From JAGWRI01 sp963728785 (GTDB taxonomy: Bacteria; Gemmatimonadota; Gemmatimonadetes; Gemmatimonadales; Gemmatimonadaceae): 64,000 nucleotides of DNA. The number at the start of each line of letters is the position of its first letter. Positions within the stretch are counted from its first letter, which is position 1. The notes below the pieces were generated by a model. The model was given only the letters and a program-made list of their open reading frames with translations, ran no database searches and was not told the origin of the DNA. Made by a program: the position numbers and the translations under genes. Location of the stretch: assembly GCA_963728785.1 (NCBI GenBank), contig CAVSKV010000004.1, positions 1,116,001 through 1,180,000 on the forward strand, written 5' to 3'. Positions 26,465 through 35,546 of this stretch are shown one piece after another.

Positions 26465-26944
26465 TCAGCCCGTGGGAACGATGCTGGCAGTCGCGAAGCA
26501 GGCGAGCCCCTCGCCGCGGCCGATCCAGCCCATCCCCTCGTTGGACTTTCCCTTGACGCTGACGTCGCCCAGAGTGACGCCGAGTGCGTCGGCCAGACAG
26601 GTGCGCATGGCGTCGCGGTGCGGGCCCACGCGGGGATATTCGGTGACGATGATGACGTCCACCTGCTGGACGCGCCAGCCGGCCCGTTCCACGCGGTCGA
26701 CGGCGATTCGGAGCATCTCGATCGAGTCGCGGTTCTCGTTCGCCGGGTCGTAATCGGGAAAGAGGTGTCCGATGTCGCCCAGGGCGGCGGCGCCGAGCAC
26801 GGCGTCGGTCACCGCGTGAGCCACCGCATCGCCGTCCGAGTGGCCCGCCAGCCGCACGTCACTCTCGATCGTGACGCCGCCAAGGATCAGCGGCCCGGGT
26901 GGGGCGAAGCGGTGCGAATCGTATCCGATACCGGTGCGGGTCAT
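26465..26944 (-). CDS. ispF: 2-C-methyl-D-erythritol 2,4-cyclodiphosphate synthase
   Basis: Fifth step of the MEP isoprenoid pathway, supplying polyprenyl and menaquinone side chains. 159 residues. Zinc ligands are Asp and His in GYDSHRF and His in LAGHSDGDAV; the substrate region GHLFPDYD and the C-terminal KGKSNEGMGWIGRGEG are also present. Stands alone rather than fused to IspD. Confidence 0.96.
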   Translation of the reverse strand: MTRTGIGYDSHRFAPPGPLILGGVTIESDVRLAGHSDGDAVAHAVTDAVLGAAALGDIGHLFPDYDPANENRDSIEMLRIAVDRVERAGWRVQQVDVIIVTEYPRVGPHRDAMRTCLADALGVTLGDVSVKGKSNEGMGWIGRGEGLACFATASIVPTG

Positions 26945-26976
26945 ACGCGAATCACGGGGCGGGAGCGGCGGCCGTC

Positions 26977-26995
26977 CGTCCGCGGAGCGCGGACG
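26977..26995 (-). repeat. 7-bp hairpin between mqnC and ispF
   Basis: CGTCCGC and GCGGACG pair around the 5-base loop GGAGC, in the 57-base gap after the mqnC stop. No T-tract follows on the minus strand, so it is more likely an mRNA-stability or pause element than a terminator. Confidence 0.35.
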
Positions 26996-27001
26996 CAGCG
27001 G

Positions 27002-28036
27002 CTAAGCCGCGGCATCCGCACGCAGGGGGATGATCGAGTAGTCCTGACGCCGCCGCGCCGGCGTGAAGCCGGCGTCACGAATCAGCCGCTCCATCTCGTC
27101 GGTCGTCGTGCGGAAGGTGGTGTTGGCCGCGGAGACGACGTTCTCCTCGATCATCAGCGATCCGAAGTCATTGCAGCCGAACCGCAGTGCAATCTGGCCG
27201 ACCTTCATGCCCATGGTGACCCAGCTGGCCTGCAGATTGGGCACGTTGTCGAGCACCATGCGGGCAACGGCCACCGTGCGCAGGTAGTCCACGGCATCGG
27301 TCTTGGGCATGTGCGACATCTCGGGCGTGTTCTCCGGCTGGAGCGGCCAGCAGATGAACGCCGTGAAGCCGTTCGTGCGGGACTGCACGTCGCGAACGCG
27401 TTCGAGGTGCTCGAGGCGCTCGGCCAAGGTCTCGCCAATGCCGTACATCATGGTGACCGACGTCTTCATTCCCTCCTCGTGGGCGATCTCCATGATCTCG
27501 AGCCAGCGGTCGGCGCCTGCTTTCTTCCGCGCGACCTGGTCGCGCACGCGTTGGACGAGGATCTCGCCGCCGCCGCCGGGGACGGAATCGAGCCCCGCTT
27601 TCATCAATTCGCGAATGACGTCGCGCGCATCGAGGCGGAACAGCTTGGCGAAGAAGTCCACCTCGCTGGGGCTGAACCCGTGGATGTGGATGGGATGGTT
27701 CCGCTTGATGTAGCGCAGCAGGTCAAGGTACCACTCGAACGGAATGTACGGATTGTGCCCGCCCTGCATGAGGATCTGCACGGCGCCGAGCGTCTTGGCC
27801 TCGTCGATCTTGGCGCCGATCTGCTCGTACGACAGCGTCCATCCTTCGGCGTGCTTGGGCCGCCGGTAGAACGCGCAGAACCCGCAGTCGGCCACGCACA
27901 CGTTGGTGTAGTTGATGTTGCGGTCGACGATGAAGGTGACGATGTCGTCGGGGTGCTTCTGGTGCCGCACGCGGTCGGCTTCGGCGCCGAGCTCGAGGAA
28001 CGGGGCATTGGTGTAGAAATCGAGTAGATCGCGCAT
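27002..28036 (-). CDS. mqnC: Cyclic dehypoxanthinyl futalosine synthase
   Basis: Radical-SAM step of the futalosine route to menaquinone: cyclises dehypoxanthinyl futalosine. 344 residues. The cluster motif CX3CX2C is Cys47-Cys51-Cys54 (CVADCGFC) after NINYTN. Later segments GGHNPYIPFEWY, HGFSPSEVDFFAK and GLDSVPGGGGEI are shared with the MqnC/CofH group. mqnA is 11 bases upstream. mqnB and mqnD are not in the window. Confidence 0.95.
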   Translation of the reverse strand: MRDLLDFYTNAPFLELGAEADRVRHQKHPDDIVTFIVDRNINYTNVCVADCGFCAFYRRPKHAEGWTLSYEQIGAKIDEAKTLGAVQILMQGGHNPYIPFEWYLDLLRYIKRNHPIHIHGFSPSEVDFFAKLFRLDARDVIRELMKAGLDSVPGGGGEILVQRVRDQVARKKAGADRWLEIMEIAHEEGMKTSVTMMYGIGETLAERLEHLERVRDVQSRTNGFTAFICWPLQPENTPEMSHMPKTDAVDYLRTVAVARMVLDNVPNLQASWVTMGMKVGQIALRFGCNDFGSLMIEENVVSAANTTFRTTTDEMERLIRDAGFTPARRRQDYSIIPLRADAAA

Positions 28037-28047
28037 GTCGGTAACGT

Positions 28048-28905
28048 CTAGGCTGCCGGGAGGAAGTGGAGCGAGCCGTCGGGAACGCGGCCCGCCGCCA
28101 CCAGCCGGCGGAAGAATTCAGTGAGGCCGGCCAGATGGCTATAGGACAGCCGATAGTCGAGGCCGGAGAGGTATTCGAGACACGCGGGCTGCGACACGCC
28201 CGTGGCGAGCGATGCCTGCGCGGCGAGGGCATCGAGGTGGTCGAGCCCCCAATCGCGGGACGCAATGAGCCGGCCGTGGGCGGCCAGGGCCTGTTGCACG
28301 TCGGTAGTGCGCTGCGCCACCCACACGGCGAACACGAATGGTAGGCCGGTCCACTTCTTCCACTCGGCGCCCAGATCGTAGGCGAAGCGGTAGCTGGTGG
28401 CCCGTCCGAGCGGGGCGCCATCGGGGGCGTGGATCCGTGTGTGTAGCAGGAGCGCCGCGTCGCCGATCACGAGCCGGGCTTCGTGCGGGTCGCGGTCGAA
28501 CGACTCGACGTCGGACAGTTCGGCGTCGGCGGGCACGAACTGCGGTCTGGCGTGCCACACGTGCTCGAACAGGAGTTCGAGGAGCGCAGCGCTGGTCATC
28601 GAGCTGCGGCTCACGAGCACGGGCTGCCCGGCGAGTTCCTCGGCCGGCCGCTTGGAGAACATCACGACGCTGCGCACCGGGCCGTCGCTCGTGATGCCAA
28701 GATCTGGCAGCAAGACGTAGCGTGAGGCGTCGGCGGCGTATTCCACGGCGGAGATGACGCTCACGTCGAGCGTGCCGTCGCGCATGCGGCGGTTGAGCGC
28801 CGTGGGGACGCCGTCCACCAGTTCGCCGTCGAGGGCGACGATGCCCCGATCGATCGCTCCGTAGACCGGGTAGCAATTGATGTAGGGGATCCGGCCGATG
28901 CGCAT
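28048..28905 (-). CDS. mqnA: Chorismate dehydratase
   Basis: Makes 3-enolpyruvylbenzoate from chorismate, the entry step of the futalosine pathway. 285 residues with a periplasmic-binding-protein fold: RIGRIPYINCYPVYGAI at the N-terminus, then VSVISAVEYA, and VLVSRSSMTSAALLELLF in the middle. The ATG directly abuts the mqnE stop (TAGATG), so the two are translationally coupled. Confidence 0.94.
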   Translation of the reverse strand: MRIGRIPYINCYPVYGAIDRGIVALDGELVDGVPTALNRRMRDGTLDVSVISAVEYAADASRYVLLPDLGITSDGPVRSVVMFSKRPAEELAGQPVLVSRSSMTSAALLELLFEHVWHARPQFVPADAELSDVESFDRDPHEARLVIGDAALLLHTRIHAPDGAPLGRATSYRFAYDLGAEWKKWTGLPFVFAVWVAQRTTDVQQALAAHGRLIASRDWGLDHLDALAAQASLATGVSQPACLEYLSGLDYRLSYSHLAGLTEFFRRLVAAGRVPDGSLHFLPAA

Positions 28906-30084
28906 CTACGCCGCCTGGTGGGCCGAGGGGGTGCGGTCGTCGTCGAAGGTACGCACGATGCGGTAGAGTGAATCGCGCTCCACCGGCACCTTGCCGGCGC
29001 CGCGAATGAGCCGCAACAGGCCGTCGAGGGCCATGGCCTGGGCCGTGTGGGCGCCGGCCTCGTGGTAGACTTTTTCCCGCACCATCGTCCCTTCCATATC
29101 GTTCACGCCGAAGGCGAGCGCGGTCTGGGAAAGGAACGGAGTGACCATCACCCAGTGGGTCTTGATGTGCGGAATGTTGTCGAGGAAGAGCCGGCCGACG
29201 GCGAGATTGCGGAGGTCGTCGAATCCCGACGTGGCAGTGCCCTGGCGATGGAGCGTCTCGCCCAGTTCGTTGTTGTCGGGGTGATAGGCGAGGGGGATGT
29301 AGGCCAGGAACCCGCCCGTCTCGCTCTGCAGGTCACGCAGCATGGACAGGTGGTGGATCCGGTCTTCGAGCGTTTCCACGTGGCCATAGAGCATCGTGCA
29401 GTTGGTCCGGATGCCGAGCTGGTGCGCCTCGCGGTGCACGCCGATCCACTCCTCTCCGGCCAACTTCTTGTCGGCGATCGTCGCGCGCACGCCGGGGCTG
29501 AACACTTCGGCCCCGCCGCCCGGCATGGTGTCGAGGCCCGCTTCGCGGAGAGCGACGAGCACATCGTGCACCGACATCTTCTCGATGCGGGCGATGTGGG
29601 CGATCTCGACAGCGGTGAGCGCCTTGATGTGCACGTGCGGGTGGCGCGCCTTGAGGGCGCGGAACATGTCGGCGTAATAGGCGAGGCCCGCCTGCATATC
29701 GAGGCCGCCCACGATATGGAATTCGCGGGTGAGCATGGTGTTGGCCTCGTCCGACTCGGCCAGCACCTGCTCCAGTGTGTACCGGTACGCGCCGTCTTCC
29801 TTGGGGAGGCGGGCGTAGGAGCAGAACACGCACGTCTTGCGCAGGATGCAGACGTTGGTGGGGTTGATGTGCTGGTTGGCGGCGAACATCACGCGGTCGC
29901 CATGCAGCGCGCGATTGCGCGCGTCGGCGAGGGTGCCGAGCCCGAGAAGATCGGTGGAGCGGAAGAGGGTCAGCCCATCTTCGCGGGTGAGCCGCTCCCC
30001 TTGCTCCACCTTGCCGGCGATGGGCAGCAGCGCGAGATCGGTGATGCGGCGGCGGTCGACGACGGGCGCGGGGGCGGCAGGCAC
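28906..30084 (-). CDS. mqnE: Aminofutalosine synthase with unusual CX5CX2C motif
   Basis: Radical-SAM enzyme that joins 3-enolpyruvylbenzoate to SAM to give aminofutalosine. 392 residues from GTG; the core HINPTNVC, then GLDTMPGGGAEVF, and HVETLEDRIHHL are typical MqnE features. Instead of the usual CX3CX2C the cysteines are Cys79, Cys85 and Cys88 (CILRKTCVFC), that is CX5CX2C, with no Cys at the standard middle position. The neighbouring mqnC has the normal spacing. The same spacing is known in HmdB. Whether other MqnE proteins share it I cannot say. Four bases downstream of fabF. Confidence 0.92.
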   Translation of the reverse strand: MPAAPAPVVDRRRITDLALLPIAGKVEQGERLTREDGLTLFRSTDLLGLGTLADARNRALHGDRVMFAANQHINPTNVCILRKTCVFCSYARLPKEDGAYRYTLEQVLAESDEANTMLTREFHIVGGLDMQAGLAYYADMFRALKARHPHVHIKALTAVEIAHIARIEKMSVHDVLVALREAGLDTMPGGGAEVFSPGVRATIADKKLAGEEWIGVHREAHQLGIRTNCTMLYGHVETLEDRIHHLSMLRDLQSETGGFLAYIPLAYHPDNNELGETLHRQGTATSGFDDLRNLAVGRLFLDNIPHIKTHWVMVTPFLSQTALAFGVNDMEGTMVREKVYHEAGAHTAQAMALDGLLRLIRGAGKVPVERDSLYRIVRTFDDDRTPSAHQAA

Positions 30085-30088
30085 TGGC

Positions 30089-31336
30089 TCAGTCCTCCCA
30101 CTTGCGAACGGCGAGCGTGACGTTGTGGCCGCCGAATCCGAAGTTGTTGGTGAGCGCCGCCGTCATCGGACGCTTCACGGCCACGTTGGGCGTGATGTTG
30201 AGCCGGATATCGGGGTCGGGCGTTTGGTAGTTGATGGTCGGCGGCACGATGCCGTTGCGAACGGCGAGCATGGTGATGATGAACTCCACGGCGCCGGCGG
30301 CGCCGAGCATGTGGCCGGTGGCCGACTTGGTGGAGCTCACGTTGAGCCCGGCGGCGTACGGACCGAATACCTTCTCGATGGCTGACGTCTCGGCGATGTC
30401 GCCGGCCGGCGTGGAAGTGCCGTGGGCGTTGATGTACTGGATATCGGCGGTCGTGAGGCCGGCGTCGGCGAGGGCCCGCCGCATGGCACGTTGCGCACCC
30501 TCTCCATCGGGCGCGGGGGCCGTGAGGTGGTGGGCGTCCGCGGTGGCGCCATAGCCCACGATCTCGGCGTAGATCCGGGCCCCGCGGCGGCGGGCATGGT
30601 CCAGTTCCTCGAGTACCGCGATCCCGCACCCCTCGCCCATGACGAATCCGTCGCGCGTCAGGTCGAACGGTCGGGACGCCGTGGCCGGTGAATCGTTGCG
30701 TTCGGAAAGCGCTTTCATGTTGGCGAATCCGCCGATCGCCATGGCCGTCACAGTGGCTTCGGCGCCGCCGCTCAGCATCACGTCGGCGTCGCCGTATTGG
30801 ATGGTGCGGTAGGCTTCGCCGATCGCGTGCGCACCGGTGGAGCACGCGCTCACCGTGGCGTAGTTGGGGCCGCGTGCCTTGAATCGCATCGACACGAGCC
30901 CGGCGGCAATATCCGCGATGAACATGGGGATGAAGAACGGGCTGATCTTGCTCGCGCCCCGCTCCCGGTACTGGTCGTGCTGCTCCTCGAAGCTCCTGAG
31001 GCCACCGATGCCGCTGCCCAGGATCACGCCGGTGCGCTCGGAGAGCTCGCCGGTCAGCACTTCCCCCAGGCCCGCGTCGGTCATCGCTTGAGACGCACCG
31101 GCGATGGCGTATTGCGCGTACTGGTCGGAACGCTTGGCTTCCTTGCGCTCCATGTAGGCCAGAGGATCGAACCCCTTCACCTCGCACGCGAAGCGCACGG
31201 GAAAGGTGGACGCGTCGAATTTCGTGATCGGGGCCGCGCCCGACACGCCGTCGACGAGCCCCCGCCACGTCGTAGCCACGTCGTTACCGACGGGCGTGAT
31301 CGCCCCGATGCCGGTGACGACGACCCGACGCTTCAT
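30089..31336 (-). CDS. fabF: Beta-ketoacyl-ACP synthase II
   Basis: Elongating condensing enzyme of type-II fatty acid synthesis. 415 residues; nucleophile Cys165 in VSACSTGAH, first His in NAHGTSTPAGD, second in SATGHMLGAAG, and the C-terminal NNFGFGGHN. The ATG overlaps the acpP stop by one base (TGATG). Confidence 0.98.
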   Translation of the reverse strand: MKRRVVVTGIGAITPVGNDVATTWRGLVDGVSGAAPITKFDASTFPVRFACEVKGFDPLAYMERKEAKRSDQYAQYAIAGASQAMTDAGLGEVLTGELSERTGVILGSGIGGLRSFEEQHDQYRERGASKISPFFIPMFIADIAAGLVSMRFKARGPNYATVSACSTGAHAIGEAYRTIQYGDADVMLSGGAEATVTAMAIGGFANMKALSERNDSPATASRPFDLTRDGFVMGEGCGIAVLEELDHARRRGARIYAEIVGYGATADAHHLTAPAPDGEGAQRAMRRALADAGLTTADIQYINAHGTSTPAGDIAETSAIEKVFGPYAAGLNVSSTKSATGHMLGAAGAVEFIITMLAVRNGIVPPTINYQTPDPDIRLNITPNVAVKRPMTAALTNNFGFGGHNVTLAVRKWED

Positions 31337-31575
31337 CAGCCGCCGACCTTCTGGTTCAGGTATGCAACCGCATCACCCACGGTGCGCAGCTTCTCGGCGT
31401 CCTCATCGGGGATGTCGATGTTGAACTCCTTCTCGAATTCCATCACGAGTTCGACGATGTCGAGGCTATCGGCGCCGAGGTCTTCGATGAAGCTCGCCTC
31501 GTCTGTGAGCTTCTCGCGCTCCACGCCGAGTTCCTTTTCGATGATGTCGCGGACCTTCTGTGCGTTGTCAGCCAT
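31336..31575 (-). CDS. acpP: Acyl carrier protein
   Basis: 79-residue acidic carrier; the phosphopantetheine Ser37 is in the GADSLD motif. It is 67 bases downstream of fabG, the largest gap inside the fab cluster, with a candidate internal promoter at 31613-31642. The initiation region carries a GGAGAG Shine-Dalgarno-like run. Confidence 0.98.
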   Translation of the reverse strand: MADNAQKVRDIIEKELGVEREKLTDEASFIEDLGADSLDIVELVMEFEKEFNIDIPDEDAEKLRTVGDAVAYLNQKVGG

Positions 31576-31612
31576 GGGACGTGGCTCTCCGGAAAGGGTG
31601 GGTAATCATGGT

Positions 31613-31642
31613 AATCTAGCAGCGAAGAATGGCACCTGTCAG
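31613..31642 (-). promoter_or_regulatory. Candidate internal promoter for acpP-fabF
   Basis: On the minus strand CTGACA (31637-31642) and TAGATT (31613-31618) are 18 bases apart, directly after the fabG stop. An extra promoter here would let acpP, needed in high copy, be made above the level of the fabH-D-G transcript. Prediction from hexamers only. Confidence 0.4.
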
Positions 31643-32380
31643 TCACATCACCATGCCGCCGTCCACCACGATCACCTGCCCCGTGATATACGACGCGTGG
31701 TCCGAAGCCAGGAACGCGACCACGCCTGCAATATCCGACGGCGCGCCCAGTCGTTCCAGCGGAATCTGTTGGGTGAGCACGGCGCGGGCCTCGGCCGTCA
31801 TGGCGGCCGTCATGTCGGTGTCGATGAAGCCCGGCGCGACCACGTTGGCGAGCACGTTGCGCGACGCCAGCTCCTTGGCTACCGACTTGGTGAGCCCCAC
31901 CAGCCCGGCCTTGCTCGCCGCGTAGTTCGCCTGCCCCTTGTTGCCCACGAGGCCCACGATGCTCGACACGTTGATGATCCGTCCCCAGCGGCGCTTCATC
32001 ATGCCCCTCGCGGCGGCGCGCATGCTCGCGAACGCTCCCCGGAGATTGGCGTTAAGCACCGCGTCCCAGTCTTCGTCCTTGAGCCGGAAGAGCACGTTGT
32101 CGCGCGTGATGCCGGCGTTGTTGACCAGGATGTCGAGCCCGCCGAACGCCTCCTCGGCCGCTGCGACCAGCGCCGCAACGGACGCCGTATCGCCCACGTC
32201 GCATGCGAACCCCCGCGCCTCGGCCGAGATGGCGGCAGCGGCCTCCTGGGCCCGGGACAGGTCTCGCCCCACGACGCCCACCCGGGCGCCGCATCCAGCC
32301 AGCGCCTCGGCGATCGCGCGCCCGATGCCACGGGTGCTCCCCGTAACGAGTGCCGACTTGCCGGCGAGGTCGATGTTCAT
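31643..32380 (-). CDS. fabG: 3-oxoacyl-ACP reductase
   Basis: Short-chain dehydrogenase, NADPH dependent. 245 residues; VTGSTRGIGRA cofactor motif near residue 12, NNAGITRD near 89, and the catalytic Tyr-x3-Lys in NYAASKAGL. Begins with an ATGA overlap to the fabD stop. Confidence 0.97.
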   Translation of the reverse strand: MNIDLAGKSALVTGSTRGIGRAIAEALAGCGARVGVVGRDLSRAQEAAAAISAEARGFACDVGDTASVAALVAAAEEAFGGLDILVNNAGITRDNVLFRLKDEDWDAVLNANLRGAFASMRAAARGMMKRRWGRIINVSSIVGLVGNKGQANYAASKAGLVGLTKSVAKELASRNVLANVVAPGFIDTDMTAAMTAEARAVLTQQIPLERLGAPSDIAGVVAFLASDHASYITGQVIVVDGGMVM

Positions 32381-33318
32381 GCGGCGGCGATCTCCATGAG
32401 TTTTTCGACGTCGGCGGCAGTGCCGCAGCTCATCGTCCGGAGTTGCGGCGCAATCTTCTTGAGCAGTCCGCCGAGCACGGTCCCGGGTCCCATCTCCAGG
32501 TACGTCGCCTCGGGGTGCGCCGCCGCCATGGCGGTCACCTCCTCGCTCCAGCGCACGGGGCTCGTAAGCTGCCTGGCCAGCAACTCGCGCGCCCTGCCGG
32601 CGGAGACGCCAGCGTCAGCCGTGACGTTGGAGTAGATAGGGAAGTGTGCTTCTGTAAAGCGAGCTTTGTCAATGGCTTGAGATAGGCCATCTAATGCTGT
32701 TTCCATGAGGGGCGAATGGAACGCTCCGCTCACGTTGAGTTTGATGGCACGCTTTGCGCCCAGTTCCCTGGCCAGGGCCATGGCCCGGTCCACGCCGGCC
32801 GGTTCGCCGCTGATCACGACCTGTCCCGGCGAGTTGTAGTTGGCCGGCACGACCAGGGCAGCTTCGCGGGTGGCTTGCGCACAGATCGACGCGATGGGCT
32901 CGAGGGTCTCGCCGAGGATCGCGGCCATGGCGCCCGGGCGTTGGACGCCGCTGTCGTACATGAGTTCGCCGCGGCGGCGGACGAGGCGGGCGGCCGCCGC
33001 GAGCGTCAGCGCGCCGGCAGCGTGGTAGGCCGTGAACTCGCCCAGCGAATGGCCCGCCGCGGCGTCCACCCGCCCCGCGAGGGCCTCGCGGGCCACCGCC
33101 CAGACTGCGGCGCCGTGCGCGAGGAGCGCAGGCTGAGCGTTCAGCGTAAGGGTCAGCTCGTGAGCCGGGCCCTCGAAGCACAGGGTGCTCAGCCGCACGC
33201 CCAGCGCTTCGTCCACCGTAGCAAAGGCGTCGCGGGCCGCGGGAAAGGCAGCAGCGAGGTCCTTTCCCATTCCGGGCACCTGCGAGCCCTGCCCAGGAAA
33301 GATCAGGACGAAGCGCAT
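32377..33318 (-). CDS. fabD: Malonyl-CoA:ACP transacylase
   Basis: Loads malonate onto ACP. 313 residues from the ATG at 33318, two bases after fabH. N-terminal FPGQGSQVPGM, nucleophile Ser91 in GHSLGEFTAY, and the catalytic His in GAFHSPLME. A more upstream in-frame start would lie within fabH and was not used. Confidence 0.97.
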   Translation of the reverse strand: MRFVLIFPGQGSQVPGMGKDLAAAFPAARDAFATVDEALGVRLSTLCFEGPAHELTLTLNAQPALLAHGAAVWAVAREALAGRVDAAAGHSLGEFTAYHAAGALTLAAAARLVRRRGELMYDSGVQRPGAMAAILGETLEPIASICAQATREAALVVPANYNSPGQVVISGEPAGVDRAMALARELGAKRAIKLNVSGAFHSPLMETALDGLSQAIDKARFTEAHFPIYSNVTADAGVSAGRARELLARQLTSPVRWSEEVTAMAAAHPEATYLEMGPGTVLGGLLKKIAPQLRTMSCGTAADVEKLMEIAAA

Positions 33319-33320
33319 GC

Positions 33321-34310
33321 TCAGAACCGGATTACCATGGCGCCCCACGTGAACCCGGCGCCGAAGCCGGCGAGGAGCACCGTGCTGCCTTCCTTGATCC
33401 GCCCCGTCTGAAGGGCTTCGTCCAGGGCAATCGGGATCGACGCCGAGGACGTATTGCCATAGCGGTCCACGTTCACGTAGACCTTGTCCATGGGCATGTT
33501 GGCGTGCTTGGCGGTGGCTTCGATGATGCGGACGTTGGCCTGATGGGGGATGAGCAGGTCGATATCGGCGCTGGTGAGCTTGGCGGCATCGAGCGCGCGG
33601 TCACAGGCGTCGGCCATGGAGCGAACGGCGTGCTTGAACACCTCGCGGCCCGCCATCTTGACGTAGAAGCTGCGGTCCTTGAGCACCTGTTCGTCGAACG
33701 GATGGGCGGCCCCGCCGGCCGGCCGGTACAGCAGGTTGGCCAGCGCGCCGTCGCTGCGGATGTACGAGGCCAGGATGCCGCGGTCGCGTTCGGCGGGCCG
33801 CACGATCGCGGCGCCGGCGCCGTCGCCGAACAGTACGCAGGTGGAGCGGTCGGTCCAGTCAATGATCGAACTCATGCGCTCGGCGCCGACGACGAGCACC
33901 GTTTCGGCACTGCCGGCGGCGATCATCCCCTCGGCCACCGTGGAGCTGTAGATGAACCCGGCGCACGCGGCGCCAATGTCGAACGCGGCGGCGCGCGTGG
34001 CGCCAAGTTCGGCCTGCAGGTCGACAGCCGTGGACGGCAGGAGCCGGTCGGTGGTGGCCGTGCTGAGCACGATCGCGTCGATGTCTCCGGGGTGCAACTC
34101 GGCGCGTTCCATGGCCTGGCGTGCCGCGACGGCAGCCATCGTGCAGGTCGTTTCGCCCGCGGCGGCGATGTGGCGCTCCCGGATACCGGTCCGCCCGACG
34201 ATCCACTCGTCGGAAGTATCGATGCCGATCGCGGCGAAGTCGTGGTTGGTCATCACCCGTTCGGGGATGCCGCGCCCAGTGGAGACGAGGTACGCGATGG
34301 GGCGCTTCAT
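33321..34310 (-). CDS. fabH: Beta-ketoacyl-ACP synthase III
   Basis: Starts fatty-acid chains from acetyl- or branched acyl-CoA. 329 residues; Cys116 in GAACAGFIYS, His in IPHQANVRI, Asn in RYGNTSSASI. The ATG overlaps the plsX stop (ATGA); the longer open frame upstream is antisense of plsX and was discarded. Confidence 0.98.
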   Translation of the reverse strand: MKRPIAYLVSTGRGIPERVMTNHDFAAIGIDTSDEWIVGRTGIRERHIAAAGETTCTMAAVAARQAMERAELHPGDIDAIVLSTATTDRLLPSTAVDLQAELGATRAAAFDIGAACAGFIYSSTVAEGMIAAGSAETVLVVGAERMSSIIDWTDRSTCVLFGDGAGAAIVRPAERDRGILASYIRSDGALANLLYRPAGGAAHPFDEQVLKDRSFYVKMAGREVFKHAVRSMADACDRALDAAKLTSADIDLLIPHQANVRIIEATAKHANMPMDKVYVNVDRYGNTSSASIPIALDEALQTGRIKEGSTVLLAGFGAGFTWGAMVIRF

Positions 34311-35326
34311 GCGGCTGCCCCGCCGGCCGCGTCCAGTCGGTTGCCGATATGGTCCACGAGACGGCTCTCCACGGCCTGGATGGCCACGTTGATGGCGTTC
34401 TTGATGGCGCGCGGCGACGAGCGGCCGTGGCAGATGATGCTCACCCCGCGCACGCCGAGGAGCGGGGCGCCGCCGTATTCGGAGTAGTCGAGTTGCCGCA
34501 ACGCGGACGTGATCCGGCCTTGCTCGAGACCGGCCTTGACGAGCAGTCCCACCATGAGCGGCGCGATGGCTTCGTAGAACTTGAGGATCACGTTGCCCAC
34601 GAATCCGTCGCACACCACGACGTCTACCGCGCCCTGATGGTTCTGGCCAGCCGGGAGATCGCGTCCCTCGACGTTGCCCACGAAGTTGAGGCCGGCCTGA
34701 GCGAGGAGCGCGTGCGCCTCCTTGCACACGGCGTTTCCCTTCTCTGCTTCCTCGCCGATGTTGAGCAGCCCGACGGCCGGCTTCTGGCGGCCGAGCATGT
34801 CGTGCGCGTAGACGCTTCCGAGGCGTGCGAACTGGACGAGTTCCGCGGCGGAGCAATCCACGTTGGCTCCCGAATCGAGCACGACGACGGGTTGCCGGGC
34901 GGTGGGGAAGAGCGTGACGATAGCGGGGCGCTTGAGCCCGTCGAGCATCTTGAGGAGCACCATCGATGCGGCCATCTGGGCGCCGGTATTGCCGGCCGAC
35001 ACGAACGCATCGCAGTGGCCCTCGGCGTGCAGGCGGAGCCCCACCATCATGGAGCTATTCGGCTTGCCGCGGATGGCCACGCTCGGTTTCTCGGCCATGT
35101 CGATCACGTCAGGCGCATCGACCAGATGGAGGCGCGCGCGGTGCGCGGCAAGGGCGGCATATTCGCCGTGCAGCAGCGTGTCGAGCGTACGCTCGACGAG
35201 CGCCGTCTGACCGACGAGGTGGATGGAATGCGCGGGATCGAGCTCGGCGGCGGCGAGCAGGGCGCCGGCTACGGTGGCCTGTGGGGCGTGGTCGCCCCCC
35301 ATGGCGTCCAACGCGATCCGCGCCAA
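34307..35326 (-). CDS. plsX: Phosphate acyltransferase PlsX
   Basis: Makes acyl-phosphate from acyl-ACP for PlsY. 339 residues; N-terminal ALDAMGGDHAP, then GFVGNVILK near the centre and LGVRGVSIICHG near the C-terminus. Two bases separate it from rpmF, giving the widespread rpmF-plsX-fabH order. Confidence 0.97.
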   Translation of the reverse strand: MARIALDAMGGDHAPQATVAGALLAAAELDPAHSIHLVGQTALVERTLDTLLHGEYAALAAHRARLHLVDAPDVIDMAEKPSVAIRGKPNSSMMVGLRLHAEGHCDAFVSAGNTGAQMAASMVLLKMLDGLKRPAIVTLFPTARQPVVVLDSGANVDCSAAELVQFARLGSVYAHDMLGRQKPAVGLLNIGEEAEKGNAVCKEAHALLAQAGLNFVGNVEGRDLPAGQNHQGAVDVVVCDGFVGNVILKFYEAIAPLMVGLLVKAGLEQGRITSALRQLDYSEYGGAPLLGVRGVSIICHGRSSPRAIKNAINVAIQAVESRLVDHIGNRLDAAGGAAA

Positions 35327-35328
35327 GG

Positions 35329-35511
35329 TCAGGCTTCCCTGGCGGCGACTCGCTGCTTACCGGCGTAGTACCCGCATTCGTCGCACACGCGATGCGGGCG
35401 CTTCATCGCCTGACACCGGGGGCACTTCTGCAGGGCGATGGGCGCCGCCTTCTTGTGGGTATTGCGGGCGCGCTTCTTGCGCTTGGAGGTTCTGCGTTTC
35501 GGGACGGCCAT
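35329..35511 (-). CDS. rpmF: 50S ribosomal protein L32
   Basis: 60 residues, basic; the four zinc ligands are in CPRC and CDEC (C+ type L32). It starts MAVPKRRTSK, the L32 N-terminus. Placed in its usual position between the DUF177 gene and plsX. Confidence 0.97.
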   Translation of the reverse strand: MAVPKRRTSKRKKRARNTHKKAAPIALQKCPRCQAMKRPHRVCDECGYYAGKQRVAAREA

Positions 35512-35546
35512 GGGTCGATCGGATCGTTAGAGAGTCGGAGAGGAAT

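Noticed and set aside
30797..32635. 612-codon plus-strand frame across fabF, acpP and fabG
   Set aside because: Runs opposite three genes and shows no recognisable domain.
34311..34856. N-terminal extension of fabH
   Set aside because: Lies wholly within plsX antisense; the ATG at 34310 forms an ATGA overlap and gives the normal length.
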